From: Leuconostoc miyukkimchii
GTDB lineage: Bacteria > Bacillota > Bacilli > Lactobacillales > Lactobacillaceae
Length of the DNA stretch: 64,000 bases
NCBI RefSeq assembly: GCF_019656055.1
Contig: NZ_BPKY01000001.1
Coordinates: 372,001 to 436,000 of the forward strand
Direction: 5' to 3'
In this document: one piece after another, positions 16,785-26,733 of the stretch
Layout: the number at the start of each line of letters is the position of its first letter
Numbering within the stretch: position 1 is the stretch's first letter
The notes under the pieces: model-generated
Seen by the model: the letters and a program-made list of their open reading frames with translations, nothing else
Told to the model about the DNA's origin: nothing
Database searches by the model: none
Position numbers and translations under genes: made by a program

Positions 16785-17948
16785 ATGATGACGGTAGGTA
16801 TTGATAAAATAGCATTTTATACACCAAATTATGTATTGGATCTTGTTGAGTTAGCAAAAGATCGTAATGATGAACCAGATAAATACACAATTGGCATTGG
16901 TCAGGATAAGCAAACAGTGGTGCCAAATTTTGAAGATGTGGTAACAATGGGTGCTAATGCTGCCAGTCAAATTGTTACACATGAAAACCGTGACACTATT
17001 GATACAATTATCTTTGCAACTGAATCAGGCATTGATAATTCAAAATCTGGTGCGATATACATTCAAAAATTACTTAATCTATCAGAATTTGTTCGGACAA
17101 TTGAAATTAAACAAGCGTGTTATGCTGGTACATTTGGTTTGATGCAGGCACGTGACTATGTGACATTACATCCAGATAGAAGCGTTTTGGTAATTGCATC
17201 AGATATTGCTAGATATGGTTTATCAACACCTGGAGAGGTAACACAAGGTGCTGGTGCTGTGGCTATGCTTGTTTCATCGTCACCTAAAATTTTGGCTTTT
17301 AATAATGATTCAGTTTATATGAGTCGTGATGTAGCAGATTTTTGGCGGCCGATAGATCGAGAAGAAGCAATTGTGGACGGCCATTTATCAACAACAATCT
17401 ATAAAGAAATGTTTCTGTCGTTGTGGCATCGCTACAAAGAACAGACGAATAATGAATTAAACAGTTTTGCTGGTTTTGCATTTCATTTACCCTACACAAA
17501 GATGGGAAAAAAGGCTTTGGATCAGATTATGGATGAGGCTAATCCAAAGCAACAAATAAAGTTGGCTGATAATTTAAGAGCGAGTCAAATTTTTAGTCGT
17601 GATGTTGGTAATCTTTATACCGGTTCAGTTTACTTGAGCCTATTATCGTTGCTAAGCCATGCAAAAAATTTGAAATCGGGTGATAAAATTGCAATTTTTA
17701 GCTATGGTTCTGGTGCGGAGGCAGAGCTTTATTCTGTCACACTTCAAGATGAGTTTCTAACAGGCATACCTGCTGAGAAAACTAGGCAACTATTGTCAAA
17801 GCGTAAGAAAGTAAGCGTATCTGAATACGAACATATATTTAGTTCACAACGTTTTAACTCACACGAAGATAAAAAAACAGACGCCTCTGAGAATGCAACC
17901 ACAGTTCAATTTCTAGGTTGGCAAAATGGCGAGCGTATATACCAATAG
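16785..17948 (+). CDS. mvaS: Hydroxymethylglutaryl-CoA synthase
   Basis: A 387-residue thiolase-fold enzyme that condenses acetyl-CoA with acetoacetyl-CoA to HMG-CoA, the first committed step of the mevalonate route to isoprenoids. The nucleophile is Cys112 in IEIKQACYAGT, the general-base Glu80 lies in FATESG, and the His in FAFHLPYTKMGKKAL (about 235) completes the site. The length fits bacterial MvaS. Two ATG codons occur in tandem at the start. It has its own promoter, and no other mevalonate gene is in the window. Isoprenoids also feed menaquinone side chains, whose head-group genes are at 36221-40897. Confidence 0.96.
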   Translation: MMTVGIDKIAFYTPNYVLDLVELAKDRNDEPDKYTIGIGQDKQTVVPNFEDVVTMGANAASQIVTHENRDTIDTIIFATESGIDNSKSGAIYIQKLLNLSEFVRTIEIKQACYAGTFGLMQARDYVTLHPDRSVLVIASDIARYGLSTPGEVTQGAGAVAMLVSSSPKILAFNNDSVYMSRDVADFWRPIDREEAIVDGHLSTTIYKEMFLSLWHRYKEQTNNELNSFAGFAFHLPYTKMGKKALDQIMDEANPKQQIKLADNLRASQIFSRDVGNLYTGSVYLSLLSLLSHAKNLKSGDKIAIFSYGSGAEAELYSVTLQDEFLTGIPAEKTRQLLSKRKKVSVSEYEHIFSSQRFNSHEDKKTDASENATTVQFLGWQNGERIYQ

Positions 17949-18051
17949 GTTAATTTTCACGTACGACCTGTCCCAGTTGAGATATTAAAAACATAGTATT
18001 TTATGACTAATTATTGTATAATATTTAAATAACTTTTAAAAGAGGAAGAAA

Positions 18052-18324
18052 ATGGCTAAAGCAGTTGTAACAGTTATCGGGAAAGACAAACCAGGAATTA
18101 TTGCCAGTGTAGCCAATACATTAGCAGATCATAACATTAATATTTTGGACGTATCACAGACGATCATGTCTGATATTTTCACAATGAGTATGTTAGTTAA
18201 CTTGGAAAAATTAGACGAAGAATTTAATAAATTACAAGATGATTTGACTGTACTTGGTAAGCATTTAAATGTTGAAATTCATACACAACGTGAAGAAATA
18301 TTTGATGCAATGAGTCGTGTTTGA
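18052..18324 (+). CDS. ACT domain-containing protein (UPF0237)
   Basis: A 90-residue stand-alone ACT domain: AVVTVIGKDKPGIIASVANTLADHNINILDVSQTIM, then IFTMSMLVNL, with a charged C-terminus. Such domains bind small ligands, often amino acids; the ligand here is unknown. AGAGGAAG precedes the ATG and a TATAAT lies at 18017-18022. It is 43 bp upstream of a UPF0210 gene, the conserved partner in many Firmicutes, so the two are an operon and probably work together. Confidence 0.93.
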   Translation: MAKAVVTVIGKDKPGIIASVANTLADHNINILDVSQTIMSDIFTMSMLVNLEKLDEEFNKLQDDLTVLGKHLNVEIHTQREEIFDAMSRV

Positions 18325-18367
18325 GTAAATCACGTCAATGTTTTACAGGTGAAAACTGGGAGAAAAT

Positions 18368-19711
18368 ATGGAAACCAATCAAATAACTGAAACCATTAAT
18401 ATGGTTTCAGAAGAACATTTGGATATTCGGACTGTTACAATGGGTATTTCATTGCTTGACACAATAGCTGGAACACCACAAGAAACTGCAAAAAATATTT
18501 ACAAAAAGATTACAACTTATGCAAAAGATTTAGTTAAAACTGCAAAACAAATTGAGCGAGAATTTGGCATTCCAATTACGAATAAACGTATTAGTGTCAC
18601 ACCAATTGCTCTGATTGCGGGGAAAGCAACACCAGATGAAATGCTTTATTATGCGCATGCTTTAGATGATGCTGCAAAAGCAGTTGGCGTAGACTTTATT
18701 GGGGGTTATTCAGCTCTTGTACAAAAAGGATTTGCTAACGGTGACTTGGCATTAATAGAGTCATTACCACGTGTTTTGACAGAAACAGACCTTGTCATGT
18801 CAAGTATTAATATTGGCTCAACCAAGGCAGGTATTAACTTAGACGCTATTAAATTAATGGGCGAAACCATTAAAAAAATTACAGATAAATCAGATACTGC
18901 TAACGCAAAATTAGTTGTATTTGCTAATGCTGTGGAAGATAATCCTTTTATGGCCGGTGCTTTTCATGGGGTCAGTGAAGCAGACGTTGTGATCAATGTT
19001 GGTGTCTCTGGACCTGGTGTTGTTAAACGTGCGCTTGAAAAAGTAAAAGGCGAACCAATTCAAAATGTCGCAGAAACTGTTAAGAAGACAGCGTTCAAAA
19101 TTACGCGTGTCGGGCAAATGGTTGGCGCGTTAGCTGCAGAACGATTAGGTGTTGAATTTGGTATTGTTGATTTGAGCTTAGCACCAACACCGGCACGTGG
19201 AGATTCAGTTGCTGAGGTGTTAGAAGAAATTGGTCTTGAGATGGTCGGGGCACATGGCACAACAGCTGCATTGATGTTACTCAATGATGCCGTTAAAAAG
19301 GGTGGTGTTATGGCTTCTCAACGTGTTGGCGGTTTGTCAGGTGCCTTTATACCGGTTTCTGAAGATGCTGGTATGATTGATGCTGTTAAGGCCGGTGTAC
19401 TGTCATTGGCAAAACTTGAAGCAATGACATCTGTTTGTTCAGTTGGATTAGACATGATTGCCATTCCAGGTGAAACACCAGCGACAACAATTTCTGCAAT
19501 GATTGCTGATGAAGCAGCAATTGGTGTTCAAAACAATAAGACAACCGCAGTACGTATTTTGCCCACTAATGGCACCAAGGTGGGCGATTTGGTTGATTAT
19601 GGCGGTCTTTTGGGTACAGCACCGGTTATGCCAGTTGTTGAGAAATCTAGTGCTGATTTTATCAATCGTGGTGGACATATTCCGGCGCCTATTCATTCAT
19701 TTAAAAATTAA
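18368..19711 (+). CDS. UPF0210 family protein (PFL family, DUF711)
   Basis: A 447-residue protein of the UPF0210 family, structurally related to glycyl-radical-fold proteins but of unproven function. Seen: [17 protein letters not shown] at the N-terminus, [18 protein letters not shown], the [12 protein letters not shown] stretch and [19 protein letters not shown]. The length is normal. It follows the ACT-domain gene, which is thought to regulate it, and ends at a very strong bidirectional terminator. Confidence 0.93.
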   Translation: METNQITETINMVSEEHLDIRTVTMGISLLDTIAGTPQETAKNIYKKITTYAKDLVKTAKQIEREFGIPITNKRISVTPIALIAGKATPDEMLYYAHALDDAAKAVGVDFIGGYSALVQKGFANGDLALIESLPRVLTETDLVMSSINIGSTKAGINLDAIKLMGETIKKITDKSDTANAKLVVFANAVEDNPFMAGAFHGVSEADVVINVGVSGPGVVKRALEKVKGEPIQNVAETVKKTAFKITRVGQMVGALAAERLGVEFGIVDLSLAPTPARGDSVAEVLEEIGLEMVGAHGTTAALMLLNDAVKKGGVMASQRVGGLSGAFIPVSEDAGMIDAVKAGVLSLAKLEAMTSVCSVGLDMIAIPGETPATTISAMIADEAAIGVQNNKTTAVRILPTNGTKVGDLVDYGGLLGTAPVMPVVEKSSADFINRGGHIPAPIHSFKN

Positions 19712-19718
19712 ATTCATT

Positions 19719-19768
19719 AAAAAAGTGGCTAATTGTCTGTTTATTATAGACAATTAGCCACTTTTTTA
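19719..19768. terminator. Strong bidirectional terminator
   Basis: An uninterrupted stem of about 19 bp (AAAAAGTGGCTAATTGTCT and its complement) around an 11-nt loop. It ends the UPF0210 operon and the convergent gene at 19769. Confidence 0.95.
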
Positions 19769-20149
19769 TTATTTGATACTGGTACTTTCAATAAAAATTT
19801 GTTTGTTTTTTAAATTATCTAAACATTCGTGTAAATATGTATCATTGTGTTCAGGATATATTGGTGATGTTAGTGGAACGGCGGGTAAGTTCAAGTACGC
19901 TGGGAGATGTTTACCACGGTAATAAGAATTCAACCATGCTACATCGGGTTTGTAGCCACGTTTTTGCATTTCCGTTATTACAAGGGAATGATATTGGTAT
20001 AATTTATATGGTGAATAGTTAAAAACATAGTCGACGGTGGCATGTTTTTTACCCCAACCTTTCCCTCTTAGGGCGCAACATTCACGATGTTGTCCGAGTA
20101 ATTGTTGGCGTGGTATTGCTTTTAGTAATGACTGATGCCATAATCTCAT
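19769..20149 (-). CDS. Pyrimidine dimer DNA glycosylase/endonuclease V family protein (TIGR02328-like)
   Basis: A 126-residue protein starting MRLWHQSLLKAIPRQQLLGQHRECCALRG, followed by GWGKKHATVDYVF. This matches the small T4-endonuclease-V-like family (Pyr_excise): the QHRE segment resembles the position of the catalytic Glu of the phage enzyme, and KKHATVDYVF the basic segment. The probable role is excision of UV dimers, but enzymatic activity of the bacterial family is not well established. The gene is monocistronic and convergent with the UPF0210 operon. It may also be regulated with DNA damage, although I see no SOS box in front of it. Confidence 0.75.
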   Translation of the reverse strand: MRLWHQSLLKAIPRQQLLGQHRECCALRGKGWGKKHATVDYVFNYSPYKLYQYHSLVITEMQKRGYKPDVAWLNSYYRGKHLPAYLNLPAVPLTSPIYPEHNDTYLHECLDNLKNKQIFIESTSIK

Positions 20150-20205
20150 AATGTGTTTGCTCCAATTAATTATAATTTATTTTGGTCTATAATTTTATAC
20201 GATAA

Positions 20206-20258
20206 AACACGCGAAAAATGGACACAATAACATGTCTGATTTTTTGCGTGTTTTTTGA
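20206..20258. terminator. Hairpin between the 19769 and 20285 minus-strand genes
   Basis: AACACGC (20206-20212) pairs with GCGTGTT, with an inner stem GACA/TGTC, and A/T runs on both sides. On the minus strand it ends the 20285 gene. Confidence 0.7.
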
Positions 20259-20284
20259 GTCATGAGAATAATTATTGCCGTTGT

Positions 20285-20719
20285 TTAGTTTGATTTGTGA
20301 ATAGGTTGTGTGATTGGTTGTTGGTTTGTTGTGGTAGCTTGACCTAACATTATTGCAATATAAACCAATAAAATAATGATAACAACGGTTGCTAAAATGC
20401 GTGCAGGATGATGAAACAATGATCTTGTCAAATGTCGCAAATTCCATGATTTGTGTGTATCGCTATTACTTTCGGTGATTGCAGATTCTAATGCATATGC
20501 AAAGCTGTTTGAATCAACAGCTTTAGCATTTGATTCGTAGGGCACAATAGCAATCTCTCGTGTATCGGACATTTTATACTTAATAGACTTTGACTTATGA
20601 ATATCACGGTTTGTCAAAATGTTCGTACGAAAAGTTGCAATGCCATGTAGGGCACTATTTTGTAATGATGACATGTTATCACGTAGTTGCTCCAATGGTG
20701 TTTGGACAGGAATTTTCAT
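20285..20719 (-). CDS. Hypothetical single-pass membrane protein
   Basis: A 144-residue protein I do not recognise. The N-terminal 90 residues are soluble and polar. One strong membrane helix lies at about residues 107-127 (ILATVVIIILLVYIAIML), followed by a short Gln/Thr-rich tail that would be outside if the N-terminus is cytoplasmic. AGGAGG (20727-20732) precedes the ATG. It is divergent from the recombinase gene at 20884 and ends at a hairpin terminator. No enzymatic motif is visible. Confidence 0.7.
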   Translation of the reverse strand: MKIPVQTPLEQLRDNMSSLQNSALHGIATFRTNILTNRDIHKSKSIKYKMSDTREIAIVPYESNAKAVDSNSFAYALESAITESNSDTHKSWNLRHLTRSLFHHPARILATVVIIILLVYIAIMLGQATTTNQQPITQPIHKSN

Positions 20720-20871
20720 AATTAATCCTCCTTCATGATCAGTTTAATAATTCAGCTTAAACCATATCTAACTATAATCATATCTAAAATAATAACGAAA
20801 ATGTGGAAGTTTGGACGATTATAACCAAATTAAAGTCTTCTTAATTTTTAAAATAATTATAAAGGAGCGCG

Positions 20872-20877
20872 TATAAT
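20872..20877 (+). promoter_or_regulatory. -10 element immediately upstream of the recombinase gene
   Basis: TATAAT ends only 6 bp before the ATG at 20884, so transcription would start at or next to the start codon (leaderless mRNA). AAGGAG (20862-20867) lies 16 nt from the ATG, too far for a normal ribosome binding site, and would be outside such a transcript. Confidence 0.4.
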
Positions 20878-20883
20878 AAAGTT

Positions 20884-21795
20884 ATGCAAACGCGAGAACA
20901 ACAATTATATCAAATTTACTTACAAGCAGAGCGACAGTATTCGCCGTTGACATTAAAAGCATACTTATCTGATATTGATGAGTTTGCTGTTTTTTTACGT
21001 CAAAATGGGGGATTTACGTCATTTAGAGCAGTTCAAACCCTAGATGTGAGAGTCTATTTAAATGATCTTTATGAACGTAAGTTAGCTAGAACAACAATTT
21101 CTCGGAAAATTAGTAGTTTGCGCATGTTCTATCAATTTATGATAACAAATGAATATGCAGTGGATAATCCGTTTGACAATATTGCATTACGTAAACATCA
21201 GAATCATTTGCCTGAATTTTTCTATGAAACAGAAATGACAATATTGTTTGATGTGGCATATAATAGAGATGATGAATTGTGGCAAAGAAATGCTGCGATG
21301 TTAGAATTTTTGTATGGTACTGGGACACGAGTAGCAGAAATAGCTGATCTTACCATATCACAACTAGATTTTAAACAGCGCCTCGTGCTAATTCATGGTA
21401 AAGGAAATAAGGATAGATATGTTCCTTTTGGTCATTTTGCTGCGCAAGCAATGACACAGTATTTGCAAGAAACACGTCCTAATTTGATTGCTAAACAAGC
21501 ACCACATGATTATGTCTTTGTTAACCATCGTGGAGAACCAATCACAACTGCAGGGATCACATATATCTTAAATAAATTAATGCAGCGATCAACGCTCACT
21601 GGAAAAATACATCCACATATGTTAAGACATACATTTGCTACACATTTGCTCAATAATGGCGCAGATATGCGAACTGTGCAAGAATTGTTAGGACATGTTA
21701 ATTTATCGACGACACAGATGTATACACATGTCACACGAGAAAGCCTGCAAAAAAATTATCAAAATTTTTTTCCACGTGCGAAAAAAAAACCGTAA
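20884..21795 (+). CDS. xerC: Tyrosine recombinase XerC
   Basis: A 303-residue tyrosine recombinase with a SAM-like N-terminal domain (about 1-95) and a catalytic domain holding all active-site residues: Arg in YGTGTRVAEI, Lys in HGKGNKDRYVP, His-X-X-Arg in HPHMLRHTFATHLL, His in ELLGHVNLS and the nucleophilic Tyr in TTQMYTHV. XerC with XerD resolves chromosome dimers at dif. The length and absence of integration-module neighbours argue for the housekeeping enzyme rather than a phage integrase. XerC rather than XerD is a tentative call. Confidence 0.88.
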   Translation: MQTREQQLYQIYLQAERQYSPLTLKAYLSDIDEFAVFLRQNGGFTSFRAVQTLDVRVYLNDLYERKLARTTISRKISSLRMFYQFMITNEYAVDNPFDNIALRKHQNHLPEFFYETEMTILFDVAYNRDDELWQRNAAMLEFLYGTGTRVAEIADLTISQLDFKQRLVLIHGKGNKDRYVPFGHFAAQAMTQYLQETRPNLIAKQAPHDYVFVNHRGEPITTAGITYILNKLMQRSTLTGKIHPHMLRHTFATHLLNNGADMRTVQELLGHVNLSTTQMYTHVTRESLQKNYQNFFPRAKKKP

Positions 21796-21821
21796 ACGAT
21801 TAACATTTAGACTTGAAAATT

Positions 21822-21830
21822 TGGTAGAAT
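21822..21830 (+). promoter_or_regulatory. Extended -10 promoter of the aldose epimerase gene
   Basis: TGGTAGAAT, ending 9 bp before the ATG at 21840. There is no ribosome binding site between it and the start codon, so this is another candidate leaderless or near-leaderless transcript. Confidence 0.4.
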
Positions 21831-21839
21831 ATAGATATT

Positions 21840-22718
21840 ATGATTAAACTAGAAAATAAAGATTTAAAAATAGAAATTAACGAAGAAGGCGCTGAACTAA
21901 CAAGTGTCTGGCATAAAGAAGCCGAATTGGAATACATTTGGATTGGCGACCCAAAATATTGGGGCCGTCATGCGTCAAATTTATTTCCAATTGTTGGCCG
22001 TTTGCGCGGTGATCAATATAAGATAGCTGGCGAAACATACTTTATGAATCAACATGGGTTCGCACGAAATACTGTTTTTGATGTCATTGAACAGACTGAT
22101 AAGCATGTTATTTTTAGAATTCATGATACCGATTCAACGAGACGTATTTATCCTTTTAAATTCCAATTTGATATACGATACGATTTGACGGATGATAATG
22201 AACTTAAAATCGCCTACATTGTCAAAAATACTGATACAGAAGAATCATTATTTTTCAGTGTTGGTGGGCACCCGGCATTTAATTTACCACTTGATGGCGG
22301 AAAATTTTCGGATTACTATGTTTCAATTGAACCAGAAAAGCTCTATGATCGTGTTCGTTTAACTGGTCCTTACTCTAATCCCAATACACCAACACCTTTT
22401 AATGCGAACATACCGCTTCGTTTGCGTCAAGAAGACTATCATGATGACGCAATTATTTTAAGATTAGAACGCCAAAAAACATCATTTTTATTAGCTCGTT
22501 TAGCTAATCAACATGGATTACGTATGACTTTGGATAATGCGCAATTCTTAGGTATTTGGACGCCAGCCGGAAAAGAGGCACCTTTTATTGCTTTGGAACC
22601 ATGGTGGGGAATTGCTGACACTGTTGATTCAACTGGTAACTTTAAAGAAAAATTTGGTGTCAATGTGTTAGCTGCGGGTGACACGTTTAATGGCACGTAT
22701 AGTTTGCAGTTTTTTTAA
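21840..22718 (+). CDS. Aldose 1-epimerase family protein (LacX-like)
   Basis: A 292-residue galactose-mutarotase-like protein. Seen: YWGRHASNLFPIVGRL and the catalytic-type histidine regions MNQHGFAR (about residue 70) and SVGGHPAFNLPL (about 140), plus LEPWWGIAD near the C-terminus. It would interconvert alpha and beta anomers of a hexose; the LacX branch has unclear substrates. It stands between xerC and the tryptophan T-box and appears monocistronic. Confidence 0.9.
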   Translation: MIKLENKDLKIEINEEGAELTSVWHKEAELEYIWIGDPKYWGRHASNLFPIVGRLRGDQYKIAGETYFMNQHGFARNTVFDVIEQTDKHVIFRIHDTDSTRRIYPFKFQFDIRYDLTDDNELKIAYIVKNTDTEESLFFSVGGHPAFNLPLDGGKFSDYYVSIEPEKLYDRVRLTGPYSNPNTPTPFNANIPLRLRQEDYHDDAIILRLERQKTSFLLARLANQHGLRMTLDNAQFLGIWTPAGKEAPFIALEPWWGIADTVDSTGNFKEKFGVNVLAAGDTFNGTYSLQFF

Positions 22719-22736
22719 AAATATTATTTAAAAGTA

Positions 22737-22765
22737 TTGACAAAATATTCATTTAGATTTAATAT
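22737..22765 (+). promoter_or_regulatory. trp operon promoter
   Basis: TTGACA, a 17 bp spacer, then TAATAT (22760-22765). Transcription would start near 22772 at the T-box. Confidence 0.75.
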
Positions 22766-22771
22766 TAGGTT

Positions 22772-23084
22772 AACAATTTAATCGTCCGAATAAACCAATG
22801 AGATGGAGATCAAACTTATTGTGCGCGCACAGGGAATCTGGGATACTGAGAGCCAGATCGAACGCAGATAAGCAAATGGACCATCGAGGGTCAGTTGAAA
22901 GCAGTAATGTTAGTAGGCTTGAACGTGTGGCATACGTCAGTTGTCAGGTTTGTGTTAGCAGACTGTGGAGGAGCGAGTCAACCAATTCAGTTTTTTTGTG
23001 GTGTGGTTGATTAGAAATCAGGTGGCACCGCGGGAAACCGTCCTGAAAATATTGCGAAGGCAAATATTTTCAGGACGGTTTTTT
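22772..23084 (+). ncRNA. Tryptophan-specific T-box riboswitch
   Basis: A full-size T-box leader. The base of Stem I pairs GATGG (22802-22806) with CCATC (22881-22885), which places the specifier TGG (Trp) at 22877-22879, followed by a purine as usual. The T-box core AGGTGGCACCGCGGG begins at 23020, in an antiterminator where TCAGG pairs with CCTGA (about 23041-23045). The competing terminator pairs the ACCGTCCTGAAAATATT arm with its complement and ends in six T (to 23084). Uncharged tRNA-Trp would allow transcription into trpB. An apparent 70-codon reading frame across it is not a gene. Confidence 0.95.
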
Positions 23085-23131
23085 ATTTGCCTTAAATTAA
23101 AAAAATATGAAATGCAATCAAAGGAGAAAAT

Positions 23132-24325
23132 ATGACATCATCAAAAAAGGGTTATTACGGTGTGTACGGGGGACAATTCATTCCAGAGCTACTTGTACCA
23201 GCTGTCACAGCGGTTGCTGATGAATTTGAGGCAGCAAAAAATGATCCTACATTTAAAACAGCTTTGAAAAATTTATTTGATGAATACGCGAATCGACCAT
23301 CACTTTTGTATCATGCAAAAAACATGTCAACGAAATTAGGCGGCGCACAAATTTATTTCAAACGAGAAGATCTAAATCATACTGGTGCTCATAAAATTAA
23401 TAACGTTTTAGGACAGGCTTTACTAGCTAAGCGCATGGGAAAAACGCGTTTGATTGCTGAAACAGGTGCTGGACAACATGGTGTTGCTACAGCCACTGCA
23501 GCGGCGTTAATGGGTATGGAAGCAGAAATTTTTATGGGTAAGGAAGATACAGATCGTCAAGCATTAAATGTCTATCGAATGGAGCTACTTGGGGCCAAGG
23601 TTCACCCTGTTACAACTGGGACGCAAGTTCTAAAAGATGCTGTTAATGCGACGTTCCAAGATTGGACGAAACGTGTTGATGATACCTACTATGTACTCGG
23701 TTCAGCTGTTGGTCCATATCCATTCCCTGAGATGGTGAAATATTTTCAATCAGTTATTAGTGAAGAAGCACGATCACAGTTTTTGGAACAAACAGGTCGA
23801 TTACCTGATGTGGTGATTGCAGCTGTTGGTGGGGGATCAAATGCTATTGGTGCTTTTGCTAAATTTATTGACGATCCCGAGGTAGATCTGGTTGGTGTGG
23901 AGGCTGCTGGAAAAGGCATTGACACGAATCAAACAGCAGCTACGATGGCTCGTGGTTCTGAAGGTATTTTTCACGGTATGAAATCACAATTTTTACAGTC
24001 CCCTGATGGTCAAATTGATCCAGTCTATAGTATCTCTGCTGGTTTAGACTATCCTGGTATTGGCCCAGAACATGCCTATCTGAAAGACATTAAGCGTGCG
24101 CAATATGTCCCCATTACTGATGATGAAGCAGTGGCAGCATTTGAATATATTGCGCGTACGGAAGGTATTATTGCAGCAATTGAAAGTGCACATGCAGTGG
24201 CTTATGCTATGAAACTTGCACCAACAATGAGTTCTGATCAACAAATTATGGTGAACTTAAGTGGTAGAGGGGACAAAGATGTTGCTGCTATAGCACGATA
24301 CAAAGGGGTAAATATTCATGAATAA
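23132..24325 (+). CDS. trpB: Tryptophan synthase beta chain
   Basis: A 397-residue PLP enzyme joining indole and serine to make tryptophan. Lys88 in [10 protein letters not shown] forms the Schiff base, [10 protein letters not shown] binds the phosphate, and [15 protein letters not shown] lies near residue 112. The start [13 protein letters not shown] is typical of TrpB1. AAAGGAG precedes the ATG. It is the first gene after the T-box, unlike the usual operon where trpB follows trpF. It overlaps trpD by 8 bp. Confidence 0.98.
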   Translation: MTSSKKGYYGVYGGQFIPELLVPAVTAVADEFEAAKNDPTFKTALKNLFDEYANRPSLLYHAKNMSTKLGGAQIYFKREDLNHTGAHKINNVLGQALLAKRMGKTRLIAETGAGQHGVATATAAALMGMEAEIFMGKEDTDRQALNVYRMELLGAKVHPVTTGTQVLKDAVNATFQDWTKRVDDTYYVLGSAVGPYPFPEMVKYFQSVISEEARSQFLEQTGRLPDVVIAAVGGGSNAIGAFAKFIDDPEVDLVGVEAAGKGIDTNQTAATMARGSEGIFHGMKSQFLQSPDGQIDPVYSISAGLDYPGIGPEHAYLKDIKRAQYVPITDDEAVAAFEYIARTEGIIAAIESAHAVAYAMKLAPTMSSDQQIMVNLSGRGDKDVAAIARYKGVNIHE

Positions 24326-25343
24326 TGTTCAAGAAGCATTGAAGTTATTAGTTTTGCATCAAAACTTAACTGCTGAAATGGCTAGTGATGTGATGAATGA
24401 CATCATGGATGAAAAAGTAACTGAATCAGAAATTGCAGCATACCTCATGGGTTTAGCCGCCAAAAAAGAATCAATTCCTGAGATTGTTGGTTCAGCAAAA
24501 GCAATGATAAAACATGCTGTTAGTATAACGCCTGAATTTGACGCTATGGATATCGTCGGAACTGGTGGGGATCTAGCGAATACTTTTAATATTTCAACAA
24601 CTGCAAGTTTTATTGTAGCCGCAAGTGGTGTACCGATAGTTAAGCATGGCAATCGCGCTGCGAGTTCTAAATCTGGTACTGCAGATGTATTGGAGGCATT
24701 GGGTGTCAATATTATAATGACAGCAGAAAAGGCAACCAAAATATTACATCAAGCAGGTCAAACATTCTTGTTTGCACGCGAATTTCATCCAAGTATGAGA
24801 ATTGTAGGTCCTGTGCGAAAAAAGTTAGGTTTTCGTACGATATTCAACATCTTAGGTCCACTCACAAATCCAGCACGCCCGCGTACTATGCTTCTTGGGG
24901 TATACTCACAACAATTGTTAGTTCCAATAGCACATGTCTTATCTGAACTGGGTGTGACGGATGCGATTTTAATTCATGGTCAGGACGGACTAGATGAAAT
25001 CACTTTAAATGGTAAAACCAATCTAGCCATTTTACGTGATGGAGAAGTTAAAGAGACAATATTTGATCCTAAAGATTATGGATTTGAGTATGTTGCACCT
25101 GAAGAATTACTTGGGGGTACACCTGAAGAAAATGCGCACATTACGAGTGAAATTTTAAATGGTAAATTAACTGGTGCAAAAGCTAATATTGTGATTTTAA
25201 ATGCGGGCCTAGCACTGTACGTTGCTAAAAAAGCTGCTACGATTGCTGAAGCGATCAGTTTAGCCAGAGAAACCTTAGCTAGTGGTGCTGCCTTGCAACA
25301 ACTCAATTTATTACGTGAATTGACGCAGGAGGAGAAATCATGA
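24318..25343 (+). CDS. trpD: Anthranilate phosphoribosyltransferase
   Basis: A 341-residue enzyme transferring phosphoribose from PRPP to anthranilate. The PRPP-binding signature is [17 protein letters not shown] (about residue 76), followed by [21 protein letters not shown] and the [19 protein letters not shown] block. The length is normal and no TrpG domain is fused. It overlaps trpB by 8 bp and trpC by 4 bp. Confidence 0.98.
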   Translation: MNNVQEALKLLVLHQNLTAEMASDVMNDIMDEKVTESEIAAYLMGLAAKKESIPEIVGSAKAMIKHAVSITPEFDAMDIVGTGGDLANTFNISTTASFIVAASGVPIVKHGNRAASSKSGTADVLEALGVNIIMTAEKATKILHQAGQTFLFAREFHPSMRIVGPVRKKLGFRTIFNILGPLTNPARPRTMLLGVYSQQLLVPIAHVLSELGVTDAILIHGQDGLDEITLNGKTNLAILRDGEVKETIFDPKDYGFEYVAPEELLGGTPEENAHITSEILNGKLTGAKANIVILNAGLALYVAKKAATIAEAISLARETLASGAALQQLNLLRELTQEEKS

Positions 25344-26140
25344 TTCTAGATGATTTAATTCATGCTACAAGTATTAATTTAGCTAAGCGCCGCTCAACCA
25401 AGTCATTGGAAAAATTAATAGATGAAGTAGCACAGCTACCAATTGTAACGCATAGTTTGCTTGAAACACAGTTACGACAACCAGAAATCTCTGTAATTGC
25501 TGAAATTAAACAAGCATCACCTTCCAAAGGTCAAATTGTTGCGGCCGATGACTTTAATTATTTGAAATTTGCACGTGAATATGAAGATGCTAACGTTGCT
25601 GCGATCAGTGTATTGACTGAAGAAAACTATTTCAAAGGGTCATTAGATATGTTGAAAAACATAGTTAATGAGACTAACACACCAGTTTTGCGCAAAGACT
25701 TTACAATTGATCCATACATGATTTATGAAGCTAAAGCAGCTGGAGCATCAATAATTTTATTGATTGTTGCTATTTTAAATGATAAGCAGTTATACGATTA
25801 TTTAGCGTTAGCGACAGAACTTGGGATGTCAGTAATTGTCGAGGCTCATGATGAAGAAGAAGTTTATCGTGCCATTGCTGTGGGTGCAAAAATTATTGGT
25901 GTCAATAATCGTAATTTGAAAGATTTTACGGTTGATTTCAATAATACTAAACGATTACGTGAATTGGTGCCAGTAGACATTCTGTTTGTTTCAGAATCTG
26001 GCATTCAAAATCATTCAGACGTTGTAACATTAAAAGCGGCTGGCGTGAACGGTATTTTAGTGGGTGAAACATTCATGCGCGCGAATGATAAAAAAGCACA
26101 GATTAGAGACTTATTGGGAATTGGATATGACAAAAATTAA
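25340..26140 (+). CDS. trpC: Indole-3-glycerol phosphate synthase
   Basis: A 266-residue TIM-barrel enzyme that closes the indole ring from CdRP. Seen: [15 protein letters not shown] (catalytic Lys and Glu region), [33 protein letters not shown] and [19 protein letters not shown] lies just before the ATG, inside the end of trpD. The 3' end overlaps trpF by 14 bp. Confidence 0.98.
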   Translation: MILDDLIHATSINLAKRRSTKSLEKLIDEVAQLPIVTHSLLETQLRQPEISVIAEIKQASPSKGQIVAADDFNYLKFAREYEDANVAAISVLTEENYFKGSLDMLKNIVNETNTPVLRKDFTIDPYMIYEAKAAGASIILLIVAILNDKQLYDYLALATELGMSVIVEAHDEEEVYRAIAVGAKIIGVNNRNLKDFTVDFNNTKRLRELVPVDILFVSESGIQNHSDVVTLKAAGVNGILVGETFMRANDKKAQIRDLLGIGYDKN

Positions 26141-26723
26141 ATTATGCGGTAATTTTAGAGTCGAAGATGCTGAATTACTTAATGTGGCAAAACCTGATAT
26201 GGCAGGCATGATATTTGCACCAAATCATCGTCGTACAGTTAATATCGGTACAGCTATAAAAATTCGTGATCGTTTAGATGATAGTATTCCACTTGTTGGG
26301 GTTTTTATGGATCAACCTGTAGCTGATATCATGACTATTTATCAATCGGGTATGATTCAAGTTGTGCAATTACATGGTTCAGAGACGGAATTTGACGTTG
26401 AAATATTACAAGAAAATAATATTCCAGTCATTCAAGTGCATCAACCAGATAATTTTCTCAAGCCAACAGCAGCAGACTATGTTTTGTTGGATGCTGGTGC
26501 CGGATCTGGTCAAACATTTGATTGGGGAATGGTACCACCAAAACCATTGCGTCAGCAGCCCTTAATGTTAGCGGGCGGGTTGACAGTCAACAATTTACAA
26601 CAGTCAATTAACAAAGTCCATCCTGATTTTGTTGATATTTCATCCGGGGATGAAGTCGATGGTATTAAAAATATTGAGAAAATGCAGGCATTAGTTGCCA
26701 TTGCGCATGCCAATCTTGAGTAA
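26127..26723 (+). CDS. trpF: Phosphoribosylanthranilate isomerase
   Basis: A 198-residue TIM-barrel enzyme isomerising PRA to CdRP. The catalytic Cys7 is in IKLCGNFR and the catalytic Asp in LLDAGAGSGQTFDW; VQLHGSE and LAGGLTVNN bind phosphate. The start at 26127 (MTKIKLCG) is chosen because the catalytic Cys must be near the N-terminus; a longer reading from 26064 lies inside trpC. Confidence 0.96.
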   Translation: MTKIKLCGNFRVEDAELLNVAKPDMAGMIFAPNHRRTVNIGTAIKIRDRLDDSIPLVGVFMDQPVADIMTIYQSGMIQVVQLHGSETEFDVEILQENNIPVIQVHQPDNFLKPTAADYVLLDAGAGSGQTFDWGMVPPKPLRQQPLMLAGGLTVNNLQQSINKVHPDFVDISSGDEVDGIKNIEKMQALVAIAHANLE

Positions 26724-26733
26724 GGAAAACAAC

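Noticed and set aside
22798-23010. A 70-codon frame before trpB
   Set aside because: It lies wholly within the tryptophan T-box leader and has no ribosome binding site.
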